Positions 20,415-30,629 are shown, numbered from the stretch's first letter. The stretch: 50,905 nucleotides of DNA from Flavobacteriaceae bacterium (GCA_002690805.1 NZFW01000037.1:53722-104626), one strand, 5' to 3'. The notes: a model not told the origin generated them from the sequence alone. Numbers and translations are program-made.

Positions 20415-21050
20415 TTAATTGAATTGTTTTTTTATTATTTCAAAAAATCTTTTTTCAATATGTAAATTATCTTTCCATGATCCGTACTGAGGCTTAATTT
20501 CACTATAAATAAATTTTTTGATTAACCCCAAATCTTGAATAGAGGATATTTTTTTCATTACAATTTCATATTCTTCAGCTTTATCATCAAAAAGTTTATT
20601 TATAAAAGCTGAACGGTCATTAACATCAATTCTAAATAGTTTCGCAAAATGATCGTTTAATTTAGGAGTTTTTATATTATTATTTACTGTATCTGTTACG
20701 TCCTTTTTTTCAAAAGATATACTTTTAGTCTGATGATTCATAATCATCGGGTCAAAATTATTTTCAGGCATTTCAGGAATCATTTCTTTAATTGTTTCTA
20801 TTAACGGCTTAACGTTATTTTTATCGTCTTCGTCTTTCAAAACACTTTCTTTTTTCTGAAGCTGGAGATCATTATTTTCTAATTCATTTTCAAAATTCGA
20901 TTTCCGATTTATTAAATTATTTTTTAACAAAATAACTTTTTCATATAATTCAACAGTTAAATTATAATATTCTTCCACTGAGGAATTTACCTTTATTTTT
21001 GAAATTTGATCAGCCAAAGAAATAATTTCTTCATGTAGTGAATCTTTCAT
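20415..21050 (-). CDS. Conserved hypothetical protein with coiled coil
   Basis: This 211-residue soluble protein has no domain I can name. The N-terminal half is strongly charged and heptad-like (coiled coil, about 1-75), the middle is low-complexity linker, and the C-terminal 75 residues (DVNDRSAFINKLFDD...IKKFIYSEIKPQYGSWKD...FFEIIKKQF) form a compact helical block. I recognise this block as conserved in flavobacteria next to rsmI and tdk. No signal peptide or membrane segment is present. It is first in the operon with rsmI and recJ and divergent from tdk, 70 bases away. Function unknown. Confidence 0.75.
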   Translation of the reverse strand: MKDSLHEEIISLADQISKIKVNSSVEEYYNLTVELYEKVILLKNNLINRKSNFENELENNDLQLQKKESVLKDEDDKNNVKPLIETIKEMIPEMPENNFDPMIMNHQTKSISFEKKDVTDTVNNNIKTPKLNDHFAKLFRIDVNDRSAFINKLFDDKAEEYEIVMKKISSIQDLGLIKKFIYSEIKPQYGSWKDNLHIEKRFFEIIKKQFN

Positions 21051-21120
21051 GAAAATTGTTTTTTAATACATTTGTTATTATTAATCAATAATATAATTCT
21101 CCTATTTTGAAATTTACAAA

Positions 21121-21702
21121 ATGTTTTTAGAAAATAACATAAAGTCATCCCAACAATTTGGTAGCATAGAAGTTATATGTGGATCAATGTTTTCAGGGAA
21201 AACAGAAAAGCTAATTCAAAGAGTGAAAAAAGCTAGAGCAATTGGAATGAAAGTGAAAGTATTTAAACCTCTAATAGATAATCGATATTCTAATATAAGT
21301 GTGGTTTCTCATAATGATAATAAATTAAAAGCAACGATTGTTAAATCTCCTGAAGAAATTAAAAAATACTCAACGGGATATAATTTTATAGCTATAGATG
21401 AAGCACAATTTTTTGATAATGGAATTATTGAGGTTTGTAATACACTAGCAAATAAAGGGACTAAAATAATTATTGCTGGTTTAGATATGGACTATAAGGG
21501 AAATCCTTTCGGCCCTATGCCCTATTTAATGTCAATATCTGAATATGTTACAAAACTTCATGCTACTTGTTCAAGGACGGGAAATTTGGCTCAATTCACC
21601 TACAGAAAAAATAAAAATGATAATTTAATTGTCATAGGTGAGAAAGATCAATATGAGGCATTAAGTAGAAATGCCTTTTACGCTACAATAAAAACAAAAT
21701 AA
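21121..21702 (+). CDS. tdk: Thymidine kinase
   Basis: Tdk phosphorylates thymidine for dTMP salvage. The 193-residue type II enzyme has the P-loop GSMFSGKTEKLI (about residues 21-32), the Walker-B-like FIAIDEAQFFD and the lasso region AGLDMDYKGNPFGPMPYLM. As in other Bacteroidota homologues the C-terminal structural-zinc cysteines are reduced (HATCSRTGN). The first 14 residues before GSIEVICG are typical. alr begins 11 bases downstream, so the genes are probably cotranscribed. Confidence 0.95.
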   Translation: MFLENNIKSSQQFGSIEVICGSMFSGKTEKLIQRVKKARAIGMKVKVFKPLIDNRYSNISVVSHNDNKLKATIVKSPEEIKKYSTGYNFIAIDEAQFFDNGIIEVCNTLANKGTKIIIAGLDMDYKGNPFGPMPYLMSISEYVTKLHATCSRTGNLAQFTYRKNKNDNLIVIGEKDQYEALSRNAFYATIKTK

Positions 21703-21713
21703 AGTAAATATTA

Positions 21714-22796
21714 GTGTCAATTCTAAATATATACCTAGACAGAATAGATCATAATTTAAAGTATTTAAAATCTTTAATTCCAGAAAAAAGTGAATTAATT
21801 GCAGTTGTTAAATCAAATGCTTATGGTCACGGTGCTGTCGAAATTGCAGAGTTTTTAGAAAAAAGGAATATTAAACGTTTTGCTGTTGCTTCAGCAAAGG
21901 AGGGTAAAATTCTCCGTGAAGGTGGAATCAATTCTAATATTATTGTTTTCTATCCAGACCCTTCAGACCTGTCTCAAATTATAAAATATTCATTGGAGCC
22001 CGCAATCTATTCAAAACAAATATGGAAAAATTTTACCTATGAGTTAATTAAATTTAATAAATCATCTTTTCCAGTTCATATAAAATTTAATACAGGACTA
22101 AATAGAATAGGATTTAATATGAATGAGATTGATTGGATTATAAAAAATCTAGTCAGTTCTGCTTTTAAAATTAATTCTGTGTATTCTCATTTATCATCAA
22201 GTGAAGAGGAAAAAAATAATCCTTTTACTGATAATCAGATAGAATTGTTTGAAAAAATAAAAATACCCTTCCAAAATATTGATAAAAATATAAAATACCA
22301 CCTTTTAAATAGCTCTGGTGTTTTTAATTATCATGACCATAATTATGATTGGTTTAGAGTAGGTATTTCACTTTATGGTTATTCAAATAATAAATTATGG
22401 GATGACAATCTTATACCTGTGGCTGAATTAAATTCCAAAATTATTCAAATTCATAAAGTTAAAAAAGATGAAAGTGTTGGATACAATTCTGGATGGATTT
22501 CTAAAAGGGATTCATTAATTGCTACAGTAGCGATTGGTCATGCTGATGGAATTGGAAGGTATTTTGGAAATGGGAAAACATATGTTACTGTTAATGATAA
22601 AAGAGCAAGAATTATTGGTAATATATGTATGGATATGTTAATGCTAGATGTTACAGAAATTGATTGTAAAGAAGGTGATAAAGTTATTCTTTTTGATAAA
22701 ATTAATTCTGCTACTAAATTTGCAGAATCAGGAGACACAATTTCATATGAATTATTATCTGGTATTGGTCAAAGAGTAATTCGTAATTATATTTAA
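21714..22796 (+). CDS. alr: Alanine racemase
   Basis: This PLP enzyme makes D-alanine for peptidoglycan. It is 360 residues, in the normal range. The PLP lysine lies in AVVKSNAYGHG (about residue 33), and the catalytic tyrosine region reads SVGYNSGWISKRDS, with IATVAIGHADGIGR and GNICMDMLMLDVT following. The start is GTG at 21714; no in-frame ATG retains the PLP lysine. Stand-alone alr without a fused MurF domain. It sits between tdk and asd, with no mscL-like gene in between. Confidence 0.95.
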   Translation: MSILNIYLDRIDHNLKYLKSLIPEKSELIAVVKSNAYGHGAVEIAEFLEKRNIKRFAVASAKEGKILREGGINSNIIVFYPDPSDLSQIIKYSLEPAIYSKQIWKNFTYELIKFNKSSFPVHIKFNTGLNRIGFNMNEIDWIIKNLVSSAFKINSVYSHLSSSEEEKNNPFTDNQIELFEKIKIPFQNIDKNIKYHLLNSSGVFNYHDHNYDWFRVGISLYGYSNNKLWDDNLIPVAELNSKIIQIHKVKKDESVGYNSGWISKRDSLIATVAIGHADGIGRYFGNGKTYVTVNDKRARIIGNICMDMLMLDVTEIDCKEGDKVILFDKINSATKFAESGDTISYELLSGIGQRVIRNYI

Positions 22797-22876
22797 TCAA
22801 ATTGTTAAATATTTATACTTTTTCTGATTTAATTCTGTTTTTAATCTAATTTTAAATTTTAAAATAATCATATAAT

Positions 22877-23866
22877 ATGAAACTCGCTGTAATTGGGTCA
22901 ACAGGTATGGTTGGAAAAGTTATGCTTAAAATTTTATCTCAAAGAAACTTTCCTATTAGTAAGTTAATTTTAGTTGCTTCGGAAAAATCCGTAGGAAAAA
23001 ATATCACCTTTGAAAATATATCATATGAGATTGTTTCAATTTCCTCAGCAATTAATATGAATCCTGACATTGCATTATTTTCAGCTGGATCTGAAACTTC
23101 TTTTAAGTGGGCCCCTAAATTTGCAGAAATAGGATGTGTTGTCATTGATAATTCGTCAGCCTGGAGAATGGACCCCTCAAAAAAGCTTATTATTCCCGAA
23201 ATTAATGGTGATATTATTAATAAAAAAGATAAAATAATAGCAAATCCAAACTGCTCAACTATACAATTATTAATTGCTATATCACCCATTCATAAAAATT
23301 TTGGTATTAAAAGTATGGTCATATCTACTTACCAATCAATAACAGGAACGGGGCAAAAAGCGGTGACACAACTAGAAAACGAGTTAAAGGGGTTTTCAAC
23401 CGAAATGGCTTATCCACATCAAATACATAAAAATGCAATTCCCCATTGTGATGATTTTCAAGATAATGGATATACAAAAGAGGAAATGAAGCTAGTAAAT
23501 GAAACTCATAAAATATTAAATGATCATGATATTGGTATTACAGCTACTGCTGTTAGAATTCCAGTCATTGGAGGACATAGTGAGTCCGTAAATCTTACTC
23601 TAAAAAAGAGAACTTCTATTGACGAAATTAAAAATATTCTAAAAAATAGTGAGGGTTTAGTAGTTCAAGATGATCCTAAAAATAATTATTACCCTATGCC
23701 AATTACAGCTGAAGGGAACGATAGTGTATATGTTGGTAGAATTCGAAAAGACTTCTCAAAATCAAACTCATTAAATTTATGGATAGTTTCTGATAATCTG
23801 AGAAAAGGTGCAGCAACAAATACCATTCAAATTGCTGAGCATTTAATTAAAAAGAATTTAATCTGA
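22877..23866 (+). CDS. asd: Aspartate-semialdehyde dehydrogenase
   Basis: Asd reduces aspartyl phosphate to the semialdehyde, the branch point to lysine/diaminopimelate, threonine and methionine. The 329 residues begin with the nucleotide-binding motif [11 protein letters not shown] and contain the active-site cysteine in [10 protein letters not shown] (about residue 127), the Gln-containing [13 protein letters not shown], and the catalytic histidine in [12 protein letters not shown]. It is close in function to alr upstream, since both supply peptidoglycan precursors. The last nine bases overlap the 3' end of convergent accC. Confidence 0.96.
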   Translation: MKLAVIGSTGMVGKVMLKILSQRNFPISKLILVASEKSVGKNITFENISYEIVSISSAINMNPDIALFSAGSETSFKWAPKFAEIGCVVIDNSSAWRMDPSKKLIIPEINGDIINKKDKIIANPNCSTIQLLIAISPIHKNFGIKSMVISTYQSITGTGQKAVTQLENELKGFSTEMAYPHQIHKNAIPHCDDFQDNGYTKEEMKLVNETHKILNDHDIGITATAVRIPVIGGHSESVNLTLKKRTSIDEIKNILKNSEGLVVQDDPKNNYYPMPITAEGNDSVYVGRIRKDFSKSNSLNLWIVSDNLRKGAATNTIQIAEHLIKKNLI

Positions 23867-25192
23867 ATAATTTTCTATGAATTTAGTAGTATAATTACCA
23901 GAAATGAAATCAGTATTCTCCATTAATCTACTGTGAAATGGAATAGTAGTTTTAACTCCTTCTATTAAAAATTCATCCAAAGCTCTTTTCATTTTATTTA
24001 TCGCCTCTTTTCTGGTTTGAGCTGTGGTAATTAATTTTGCAATCATTGAATCATAATAAGGTGGGATAACATAGCCACTATAAACATGAGTGTCTAGTCT
24101 AATCCCATGACCTCCAGGAAAGTGAAGAGTATTGATTTTTCCTGGACATGGCCTAAAATCATTGTCAATGTCCTCAGCGTTTATTCTACACTCAATTGAG
24201 TGCATTTTAGGAATATAATTGTTGCCAGAAATTGGAATTCCATATGCAACTTTTATTTGTTCCCTGATTAAATCAAAGTCAATAACTTGCTCAGTGATGG
24301 GGTGTTCAACCTGAATACGAGTATTCATTTCCATAAAATAAAATTTTTTATTCTTATCAACTAAAAACTCAACAGTACCTGCACCTTCATATTTTATAAA
24401 TTCTGCTGCCTTTATTGCAGCAGAACCCATTGACTCTCTCAATTTTTTAGTCATAAATGGAGAAGGAGTTTCCTCAATCAGTTTTTGATGCCTTCTTTGA
24501 ATAGAACAATCTCTTTCAGACAGGTGACATGCCTTTCCAAATGAATCACCAACTATTTGAATTTCAATATGACGAGGTTCTTCTATTAGCTTTTCCATAT
24601 ACATTGAATCATTTCCAAAAGCAGCTAAAGACTCAGTCGTAGCGCTTTCCCATGATTTATCGATTTCCTTTGAAGACCAGACAGCTCTCATTCCTTTTCC
24701 TCCTCCACCTGCAGTTGCTTTTAACATAACTGGATAACCTATTTTTTTGGCTATTTTTTTTGCTTCTTCTAAAGATTCTATCAAACCTTCTGAACCTGGA
24801 ATTGTAGGCACTTTAGCTCTTTTCATTGTTTCTTTTGCTGAAGCTTTATCACCCATTTTGTCAATCATTTCAGCAGATGCACCAATAAATTTAATCTTAT
24901 GTTCCTCACAAGTTTTTGAAAATTTTGCGTTTTCAGATAAAAATCCATAGCCAGGATGAATCGCATCAGCATTTGTAATCTCTGCTGCTGCGATAATATT
25001 TGATGCTTTTAAATATGAGTCTTTACTTTGAGGAGGGCCAATACAAACAGCTTCATCAGCAAAACGAACATGTAAGCTTTCCTGATCTGCTGTTGAATAG
25101 ACAGCAACTGTTTTTATTCCCATTTCTTTACATGTGCGAATAATTCGCATCGCTATTTCACCTCTATTGGCAATAAGTATTTTTTTGAACAT
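23858..25192 (-). CDS. accC: Acetyl-CoA carboxylase, biotin carboxylase subunit
   Basis: AccC carboxylates the biotin on AccB using ATP and bicarbonate, the first step of fatty-acid synthesis. It has 444 residues with the N-terminal [19 protein letters not shown], the ATP-grasp glycine loop [12 protein letters not shown], the catalytic region [14 protein letters not shown], and FRPCPGKI. Length and motifs are standard. The gene begins 11 bases after accB ends and is the last gene of the reverse operon pdxA/DUF177-rpmF-fabH-accB-accC. Confidence 0.97.
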   Translation of the reverse strand: MFKKILIANRGEIAMRIIRTCKEMGIKTVAVYSTADQESLHVRFADEAVCIGPPQSKDSYLKASNIIAAAEITNADAIHPGYGFLSENAKFSKTCEEHKIKFIGASAEMIDKMGDKASAKETMKRAKVPTIPGSEGLIESLEEAKKIAKKIGYPVMLKATAGGGGKGMRAVWSSKEIDKSWESATTESLAAFGNDSMYMEKLIEEPRHIEIQIVGDSFGKACHLSERDCSIQRRHQKLIEETPSPFMTKKLRESMGSAAIKAAEFIKYEGAGTVEFLVDKNKKFYFMEMNTRIQVEHPITEQVIDFDLIREQIKVAYGIPISGNNYIPKMHSIECRINAEDIDNDFRPCPGKINTLHFPGGHGIRLDTHVYSGYVIPPYYDSMIAKLITTAQTRKEAINKMKRALDEFLIEGVKTTIPFHSRLMENTDFISGNYTTKFIENYSD

Positions 25193-25203
25193 TAGAATAA
25201 ATG

Positions 25204-25683
25204 TTAATGAGGGTCAACTAAAAAAAGTGGTTGGTCAAATTCAACTGGTGATTCATCATCAACTAAAATTTTAATGATCTTACAGTTCATTTCTGATTCA
25301 ATTTCATTAAAAAGTTTCATAGCTTCAATCACACACATGGTATCTCCTTTTTTTATTTCAGAACCTACCTCAATAAAAGCAGGTTTATCAGGTCCCGGTT
25401 TTGTATAAAAAGTTCCAATTATTGGAGATTTAATTATAGTATACTTATCATTTTCGCTTTCTATTTGTTCAGTTTTTATATCTTTTTGAGCATCAGTTAT
25501 AATTTGAGCATTTTGATCAATGTTTGTAGTTCTTATAACTGGTGTTGGTTCAGTATTTATAATTTTTTTAGGTGAATTTGATGTTTTGATTGTGATTTTA
25601 AAATCTTTCTTCTCAATTTCAACTTCATAAGCTCCTGATTTAGCGACAAATTTGATTAGATTCTGAATTTCTTTAATATCCAT
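25204..25683 (-). CDS. accB: Acetyl-CoA carboxylase biotin carboxyl carrier protein
   Basis: AccB carries biotin between the carboxylase and transferase subunits. The 159 residues consist of an N-terminal alpha-helical part ([22 protein letters not shown]), a flexible linker, and a C-terminal lipoyl/biotinyl domain starting at [20 protein letters not shown]. The biotinylation site is the lysine in [13 protein letters not shown] (about residue 123). It lies 15 bases downstream of fabH. Carboxyltransferase genes accA and accD are not in this window. Confidence 0.96.
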   Translation of the reverse strand: MDIKEIQNLIKFVAKSGAYEVEIEKKDFKITIKTSNSPKKIINTEPTPVIRTTNIDQNAQIITDAQKDIKTEQIESENDKYTIIKSPIIGTFYTKPGPDKPAFIEVGSEIKKGDTMCVIEAMKLFNEIESEMNCKIIKILVDDESPVEFDQPLFLVDPH

Positions 25684-25698
25684 AATTAATTTATTTAC

Positions 25699-26697
25699 TT
25701 ATTTACTCCATATGTAATAGGCTGCACCCCATGTAAAACCACCACCAAATGCAGCAAAGATAATTTTATTTCCTCTTTTAAATTTATTTTGAAAATCATA
25801 AAGCAAAAGAGGTATAGTTGCAGCGGTTGTATTACCGTATTTGGCAATATTTTTAAGAACTTTACTTGGTTTTAAACTCATTCTTTTTGCGATTGATTCA
25901 ATAATTCTTTCGTTTGCTTGATGAGCTACTAGATAATCAATATCTTCTCCAACTAAATTATTTCTTTTAAGTATTGTACTGCTGGCATCTGACATTGCAG
26001 AAACAGCAGTTTTGAATACCTTTCGTCCATCTTGACGAAGATAATGATCTCTATTTGAAATTGTAGTAGAAGTAGCAGGAAATAATGAACCTCCAGCTTT
26101 AACGTTAAGAGATTCTCTACCATCACCATTGCTTTTAAAATACTCATCTTGCCATCCAAGACCTTCATTATTTGACTCAAATAATACGGCACCTGCTCCA
26201 TCACCAAATAAAATACATGTACTTCTATCCTTGTAATCAATCACTGAAGACATTTTATCTGCTCCAACTACTAGAACTTTTTTGTAACGACCAGATTCAA
26301 TTTTTCCTGAAGCCATTGACATTGCAAATAAAAATCCTGAACATGCTGCTTGAAGATCATATCCAAATGCATTATAACTTCCTATTTCAGATGCCACATA
26401 TGCAGCAGTAGCAGCAATCTGCATATCTGGAGTAGTGGTTGCGACTATAACCATATCTATCGTTAAAGGATCAATATTATTTTTAGAGATAAGGTTTTTA
26501 GAAGCTTGAATTGCTAAGAATGAAGTTGCTTTAGATGGATCTTTTAAAATCCTTCTTTCCTTAATTCCAGTTCTACTTTGTATCCATTCATCATTAGTGT
26601 CGACAATTTGTTCAAGATTCTTATTTAATAATCTGTGCTCTGGAACGTATCCTCCAACGGCAGTAATTGAAGCATTTAATTTGGTATTCAACTGCAT
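25699..26697 (-). CDS. fabH: Beta-ketoacyl-ACP synthase III
   Basis: FabH condenses acetyl-CoA with malonyl-ACP to start fatty-acid chains. The 332 residues contain the catalytic triad in recognisable context: Cys in DLQAACSGFLF (about 118), His in VAHQANERII and Asn in AKYGNTTAATIP. Length is normal. A 107-base gap separates it from rpmF upstream; this gap holds a palindromic element that may be an internal promoter or operator for fabH-accB-accC. Confidence 0.97.
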   Translation of the reverse strand: MQLNTKLNASITAVGGYVPEHRLLNKNLEQIVDTNDEWIQSRTGIKERRILKDPSKATSFLAIQASKNLISKNNIDPLTIDMVIVATTTPDMQIAATAAYVASEIGSYNAFGYDLQAACSGFLFAMSMASGKIESGRYKKVLVVGADKMSSVIDYKDRSTCILFGDGAGAVLFESNNEGLGWQDEYFKSNGDGRESLNVKAGGSLFPATSTTISNRDHYLRQDGRKVFKTAVSAMSDASSTILKRNNLVGEDIDYLVAHQANERIIESIAKRMSLKPSKVLKNIAKYGNTTAATIPLLLYDFQNKFKRGNKIIFAAFGGGFTWGAAYYIWSK

Positions 26698-26768
26698 CTT
26701 GTGACGGCTTTAGATCTTAGACCTTTAGTCAATATAGAATTTTTAATCAAAAAAACTATTGTTAAAGG

Positions 26769-26788
26769 TTGTTATTTAACGTTAACAA
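26769..26788. promoter_or_regulatory. Imperfect palindrome upstream of fabH
   Basis: TTGTTATTTAACGTTAACAA lies in the rpmF-fabH gap. It contains the perfect 10-base palindrome TTAACGTTAA at 26776-26785, flanked by TTGTTA and TAACAA arms. Size and position suit a dimeric repressor site controlling fabH-accB-accC, but it does not match a FapR-type site and no regulator is identifiable here. Confidence 0.35.
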
Positions 26789-26804
26789 AACTAAGTTTCA
26801 ATTA

Positions 26805-27002
26805 TTATGCTTCGGCTGATTCAGTATTATCAACTAAAACTTTCCCTCTATAATACAATTTACCTTCGTGCCAATGGGCCCTATGATAAAGGTGATTTTC
26901 TCCAGTACTTTTACATGTAGCTATCTGTTTATCTGATGCTTTATAGTGTGTACGTCTTTTGTCTCTTCTTGTTTTTGAGATTTTTCTTTTAGGATGAGCC
27001 AT
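26805..27002 (-). CDS. rpmF: 50S ribosomal protein L32
   Basis: bL32 is a small structural protein of the large ribosomal subunit. The ATG at 27002 gives 65 residues beginning [17 protein letters not shown]; a TTG two codons upstream (27008) would add only Met-Ile and is not needed. The zinc cysteines of some L32 proteins are reduced to one ([16 protein letters not shown]). It starts two bases after the DUF177 stop, the usual DUF177-rpmF pairing across bacteria. Confidence 0.96.
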   Translation of the reverse strand: MAHPKRKISKTRRDKRRTHYKASDKQIATCKSTGENHLYHRAHWHEGKLYYRGKVLVDNTESAEA

Positions 27003-27004
27003 AA

Positions 27005-27535
27005 TCAATTATTTTTTAATAAGTCTTTTAATTTATTCCATCGGGGATCATTTTCCGATTGTATGTTGTTTTGTTTAGGTTCTAATAATTTTAATTTATT
27101 TAAAATTTCCGATTTAAGTGATCCATCAATAACTCCAGGATGAACTTTTTTAAGAGGAATAGAAAGAATAATCATTTCAAAAATAAACTGAGAAATATCA
27201 ATTTGATGAGTTCCATAAGGTATTATTAAAATTTCATCATTTTCATCACAAAAGTTACTACCAAATTTAACTATCAAATTAAATTTACTTGAAATTTGCA
27301 TTTTGTAAAGTTCCATGGATAAATCGCAAGGAACAGTAACATTTCCATTGGATTCAAAACTCAATTTAAATGTTTTGTCTAGTTTTTCAAAATTAAGCTT
27401 TACAACTAATTCGGAGTCTTTAAAATCAAAATATTTAAAACCTTCAAAGAACTTAATGCCAATGTTAAAATTAAATTTATGATTTCCATTTTTTAAACCC
27501 GAAAAATCAATTTTATAAGGGTTTAAATCACTCAT
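27005..27535 (-). CDS. DUF177 (YceD-like) protein
   Basis: This 176-residue cytoplasmic protein is of the DUF177/YceD family, almost always encoded directly upstream of rpmF and implicated in 23S rRNA accumulation or large-subunit assembly in other organisms. Recognisable parts are the N-terminal [16 protein letters not shown], the central [14 protein letters not shown] and the C-terminal [13 protein letters not shown] (the DPRW...L motif). Gene order gives most of the confidence. Confidence 0.88.
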   Translation of the reverse strand: MSDLNPYKIDFSGLKNGNHKFNFNIGIKFFEGFKYFDFKDSELVVKLNFEKLDKTFKLSFESNGNVTVPCDLSMELYKMQISSKFNLIVKFGSNFCDENDEILIIPYGTHQIDISQFIFEMIILSIPLKKVHPGVIDGSLKSEILNKLKLLEPKQNNIQSENDPRWNKLKDLLKNN

Positions 27536-27607
27536 TTATTAACAATTAAGCCAGCAAATTTATAAAAATATTTTAAAATTGGACCTTTATTTTATTTATT
27601 AAATTAT

Positions 27608-28603
27608 TTAGTTTAAATGATTTCTTGTTTTAAAAATTTTGATAGCCTCGAGTATGGCTATTTTATATGAATTTGTTTTAGCAATACCCAATCCAGCAAT
27701 ATCAAAAGCCGTTCCGTGATCAGGAGATGTTCTAACTAAACTCAAGCCAGCTGTAAAGTTAACTCCATTTCCAAATGATATTGTCTTAAAAGGAATTAAG
27801 CCTTGGTCGTGATATATGGCTAAAATTGCATCGTATTCTTTTAATTTTTTGGAAGTAAAAAAACTGTCAGCAGCAAAGGGTCCATTCACTTCTTGATTTA
27901 TTCTCTTAGTTTTTACTAAAGCAGGTCTAATAATACAATCATCTTCCTTTCCAATTACTCCATTATCTCCAGCGTGAGGGTTTAGTCCTAAAACAGCAAT
28001 TCGCGGTTTTAAAATTCCAAAGTCATTTATTAAACTCGATAATACCTGATTAATTTTAAGCTCTATAAGTTCAATTGATAATGTTTTAGAAACTTTATTA
28101 ATTGGAATGTGATCTGTGACTAATGCAACTCTCAATGAGTTTGAAATCATAAACATTAATGAATTACCTTCAAATTTGAAATTAAGATAATCAGTGTGAC
28201 CTGGGAAATTAAAACTTTTTGATTGTATAGATTTTTTATTTATTGGAGCTGTTATCAAAATATCAACCATTTTTGATTCAATTAATTCTATCGATTTTTT
28301 TAATGATTCTATTGATAAAAACCCTGCTTTTGGACATTGTTTGCCAAATCTAACTTTAAAATCATCACATATTATCTCATAAACATTAAGAGTCTCATCT
28401 TTTATATTTTGAATATCATCAATGTAGTTCAAAGACGTTTTACTTTTAAAGTAGTTTTTTTGAAATTCTACTAATTTCTTAGGTGCAAAAAGAATTGGAG
28501 TCAAATCATTATATATACTTTTTTCCTCAAAAACAGAAAGAATTATCTCAAGGCCTACTCCATTTGGATCTCCTAATGTCAAAGCAACTTTTATTTTACT
28601 CAT
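27608..28603 (-). CDS. pdxA: 4-hydroxythreonine-4-phosphate dehydrogenase
   Basis: PdxA oxidises 4-phosphohydroxy-L-threonine in DXP-dependent pyridoxal-phosphate synthesis. It has 331 residues with TLGDPNGVGLEII at the N-terminus, NFPGHTDYL, the metal-site histidines in GLNPHAGDNGVIGKED and IYHDQGLIPFK, and RTSPDHGTAFDIAG near the C-terminus. All metal and substrate residues are recognisable. It is divergent from ribE (66 bases between starts) and precedes the DUF177-rpmF operon with a 72-base gap. Confidence 0.96.
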   Translation of the reverse strand: MSKIKVALTLGDPNGVGLEIILSVFEEKSIYNDLTPILFAPKKLVEFQKNYFKSKTSLNYIDDIQNIKDETLNVYEIICDDFKVRFGKQCPKAGFLSIESLKKSIELIESKMVDILITAPINKKSIQSKSFNFPGHTDYLNFKFEGNSLMFMISNSLRVALVTDHIPINKVSKTLSIELIELKINQVLSSLINDFGILKPRIAVLGLNPHAGDNGVIGKEDDCIIRPALVKTKRINQEVNGPFAADSFFTSKKLKEYDAILAIYHDQGLIPFKTISFGNGVNFTAGLSLVRTSPDHGTAFDIAGLGIAKTNSYKIAILEAIKIFKTRNHLN

Positions 28604-28668
28604 TGATTCTCTTTAAATTCTATGAATTAACTATTTTTACAATCAAAGGTAAAATAAATTTAACCGAA

Positions 28669-29259
28669 ATGTTTACAGGAATTATTGAGAGTCTTGGCAA
28701 ATTAAGGTCAGTTTCAAAAAATGACTCTAATGTCACCTTTAATATTGAAAGTGAAATTGCAACTGAATTAAAAGTTGATCAAAGTGTTTCCCATAATGGT
28801 GTCTGTTTGACTGTAGAAAGTGTATCTGAAAATTCGTACACAGTTACTGCTATAAATGAAACACTAGAGGTTACAAATTTAGGCAAGTTAAAGCCAGGAG
28901 ATATTATTAATCTTGAACGGTCCATGAAATTAAACGGAAGGCTTGATGGTCATATTGTCCAGGGTCATGTAGATCAGACAGGTAAATGTACTTTCATCAA
29001 AAATCAAAATGGTAGTTGGATCTTTGGTTTTAGTTATGATGTCAATAAAAAAAATATTACAATTGAAAAAGGTTCAATAACAGTTAATGGCGTAAGTTTA
29101 ACCGTTTTAGAATCTAATGAAAATAGTTTTTCGGTAGCAATAATTCCTTACACATACGAAAACACAAATTTTAATAAATTTATTAAAGGAGAAATTGTTA
29201 ACTTAGAATTTGATGTTTTAGGAAAATATATGTCTAAGCTGATTAAGATTTACCTTTAA
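28669..29259 (+). CDS. ribE: Riboflavin synthase alpha chain
   Basis: The enzyme dismutates two 6,7-dimethyl-8-ribityllumazine molecules into riboflavin. The correct start is the ATG at 28669, giving MFTGIIESLGKLRS, the invariant N-terminus, and 196 residues in two similar lumazine-binding barrels (SVSHNGVCLTVES and SITVNGVSLTVLE). A longer reading from 28483 runs over the divergent pdxA and is not real. Its neighbour nhaP-type antiporter gene begins 29 bases downstream. Confidence 0.95.
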   Translation: MFTGIIESLGKLRSVSKNDSNVTFNIESEIATELKVDQSVSHNGVCLTVESVSENSYTVTAINETLEVTNLGKLKPGDIINLERSMKLNGRLDGHIVQGHVDQTGKCTFIKNQNGSWIFGFSYDVNKKNITIEKGSITVNGVSLTVLESNENSFSVAIIPYTYENTNFNKFIKGEIVNLEFDVLGKYMSKLIKIYL

Positions 29260-29288
29260 ATGTTATTTTGTAACCAAATATTTGTATC

Positions 29289-30557
29289 ATGAACGTTCTT
29301 GAACTCACAACAATTCTTCTACTACTTGCTTCTGTTTTTTCAATCATTAATTTAAGGCTTCTTAAGCTTCCTCAAACAATAGGATTAATGGTTTTAGCAA
29401 TTGGACTCTCAATAAGTGTTCTTGCAATTGGTTTTATATCTCCAAATTTTTTAGAAACTGCCACTTCTTTAATTCAAAGTTTTGATTTTGAGGTTTTGCT
29501 TATTGATGTAATGCTTCCTTTTTTACTTTTTGCTGGAGCAATAAGCGTAAATGTACATGAACTCCTAAAAGATAAGGTTACAATTCTTCTTTTAGCAAGT
29601 TTTGGTGTCATATTTTCAACATTTGTAGTAGGTTCTGGGATCTTTTGGATAGTAGAACAACCAATTTTTGGATTGAATAATATTGGATTAAACTATGTTG
29701 ATTGTTTACTTTTTGGGGCACTAATCGCCCCTACTGATCCCATTGCTGTTCTCGCAATGGTTAAAAAAATGAATCTATCATCAACTACGGAAACAAGAAT
29801 AGCTGGTGAATCTCTTTTTAATGACGGAATTGGTGTTGTCATTTTTCTTACACTATTAAATATTAAGCTTGAAGGGATTGAAAATGTTACTGCTGGAAGT
29901 ATAAGTATGCTGTTTGCAACCGAGGTTGTTGGTGGTGTTGCTCTGGGTGCATTAATTGGTTATTTAGGTTTAAAACTAGTAAAATATATTGAGAATGAAC
30001 ACGTAGAACTGGAGGTCTTAATTACTCTATCACTAGTGCTTTTAGTTTCAATAATTTCTCATCAATTTCATTTCTCTGGAGTTCTTGGAGTTGTTGTAAT
30101 GGGTCTATTTTTAAATAGGAATATTGATACAGATAAAAAAGAAGATGGGGTTCAAAAAGCAATGGGTGAGTACGTTTATAAATTTTGGCACCTTTTGGAT
30201 GAAACTCTTAATGCTATTTTATTTATTTTGATTGGACTTGAAATAATTCCAATATTTCAAAATTTTGACTCAGCATATTTTTTAATATCGATTTTAACTA
30301 TAGTTATAGTAGTTGTATCTCGAGGAATAGGTGTATGGGTTCCTATTAAATTTCTTTCCTTTTTTAAATCTTTTGAAAAAAATACTGCATTGATAATAAC
30401 TTGGGGTGGGCTTCGAGGAGGATTAAGTGTTGCTTTAGCCCTAAACCTTCCTAATGAAATAGGAAAAGGAAAAGATCTTATATTATTTTTAACTTATATG
30501 GTTGTTTTATTTACAATTCTAGTTCAAGGTTTAACTCTTAAAAAAATAGTTAAATAA
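29289..30557 (+). CDS. Na+/H+ antiporter, CPA1 (NhaP-type) family
   Basis: This inner-membrane cation/proton exchanger has 422 residues and about 12 hydrophobic segments. Family signatures are FGALIAPTDPIAVLAMVKKM and GESLFNDGIGVVIFL, the latter with the ND pair of the transport site, plus TWGGLRGGLSVALAL near the C-terminus. No long cytoplasmic regulatory tail is present. In a marine cell carrying a proton-pumping rhodopsin it could expel Na+ using the proton gradient; that coupling is inference. It ends before a 262-base region holding a short structured transcript. Confidence 0.93.
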   Translation: MNVLELTTILLLLASVFSIINLRLLKLPQTIGLMVLAIGLSISVLAIGFISPNFLETATSLIQSFDFEVLLIDVMLPFLLFAGAISVNVHELLKDKVTILLLASFGVIFSTFVVGSGIFWIVEQPIFGLNNIGLNYVDCLLFGALIAPTDPIAVLAMVKKMNLSSTTETRIAGESLFNDGIGVVIFLTLLNIKLEGIENVTAGSISMLFATEVVGGVALGALIGYLGLKLVKYIENEHVELEVLITLSLVLLVSIISHQFHFSGVLGVVVMGLFLNRNIDTDKKEDGVQKAMGEYVYKFWHLLDETLNAILFILIGLEIIPIFQNFDSAYFLISILTIVIVVVSRGIGVWVPIKFLSFFKSFEKNTALIITWGGLRGGLSVALALNLPNEIGKGKDLILFLTYMVVLFTILVQGLTLKKIVK

Positions 30558-30621
30558 TTTTTTAACAAAAATTTTTAAAAATTTAGTTACAGTAAAGCAT
30601 GAAAAATAATTTTGTCTGTAC

Positions 30622-30629
30622 TATCTTTG
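30622..30629 (+). promoter_or_regulatory. Candidate -7 promoter element
   Basis: TATCTTTG fits the Bacteroidota -7 consensus TANNTTTG exactly. No TTTG lies at the expected 17-19 bases upstream, so the promoter is incomplete on paper. Initiation just downstream would give a transcript of roughly 170 bases ending at the terminator at 30776-30803. Confidence 0.4.

Noticed and set aside
22939-23289. 116-codon reverse frame inside asd
   Set aside because: Antisense shadow of the conserved dehydrogenase coding sequence.
25953-26411. Open frames on both strands inside fabH
   Set aside because: They overlap the intact fabH frame completely and their translations look like no protein.
28483-28668. 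N-terminal extension of riboflavin synthase
   Set aside because: It runs antisense over pdxA, and the invariant family N-terminus MFTGI starts at 28669.
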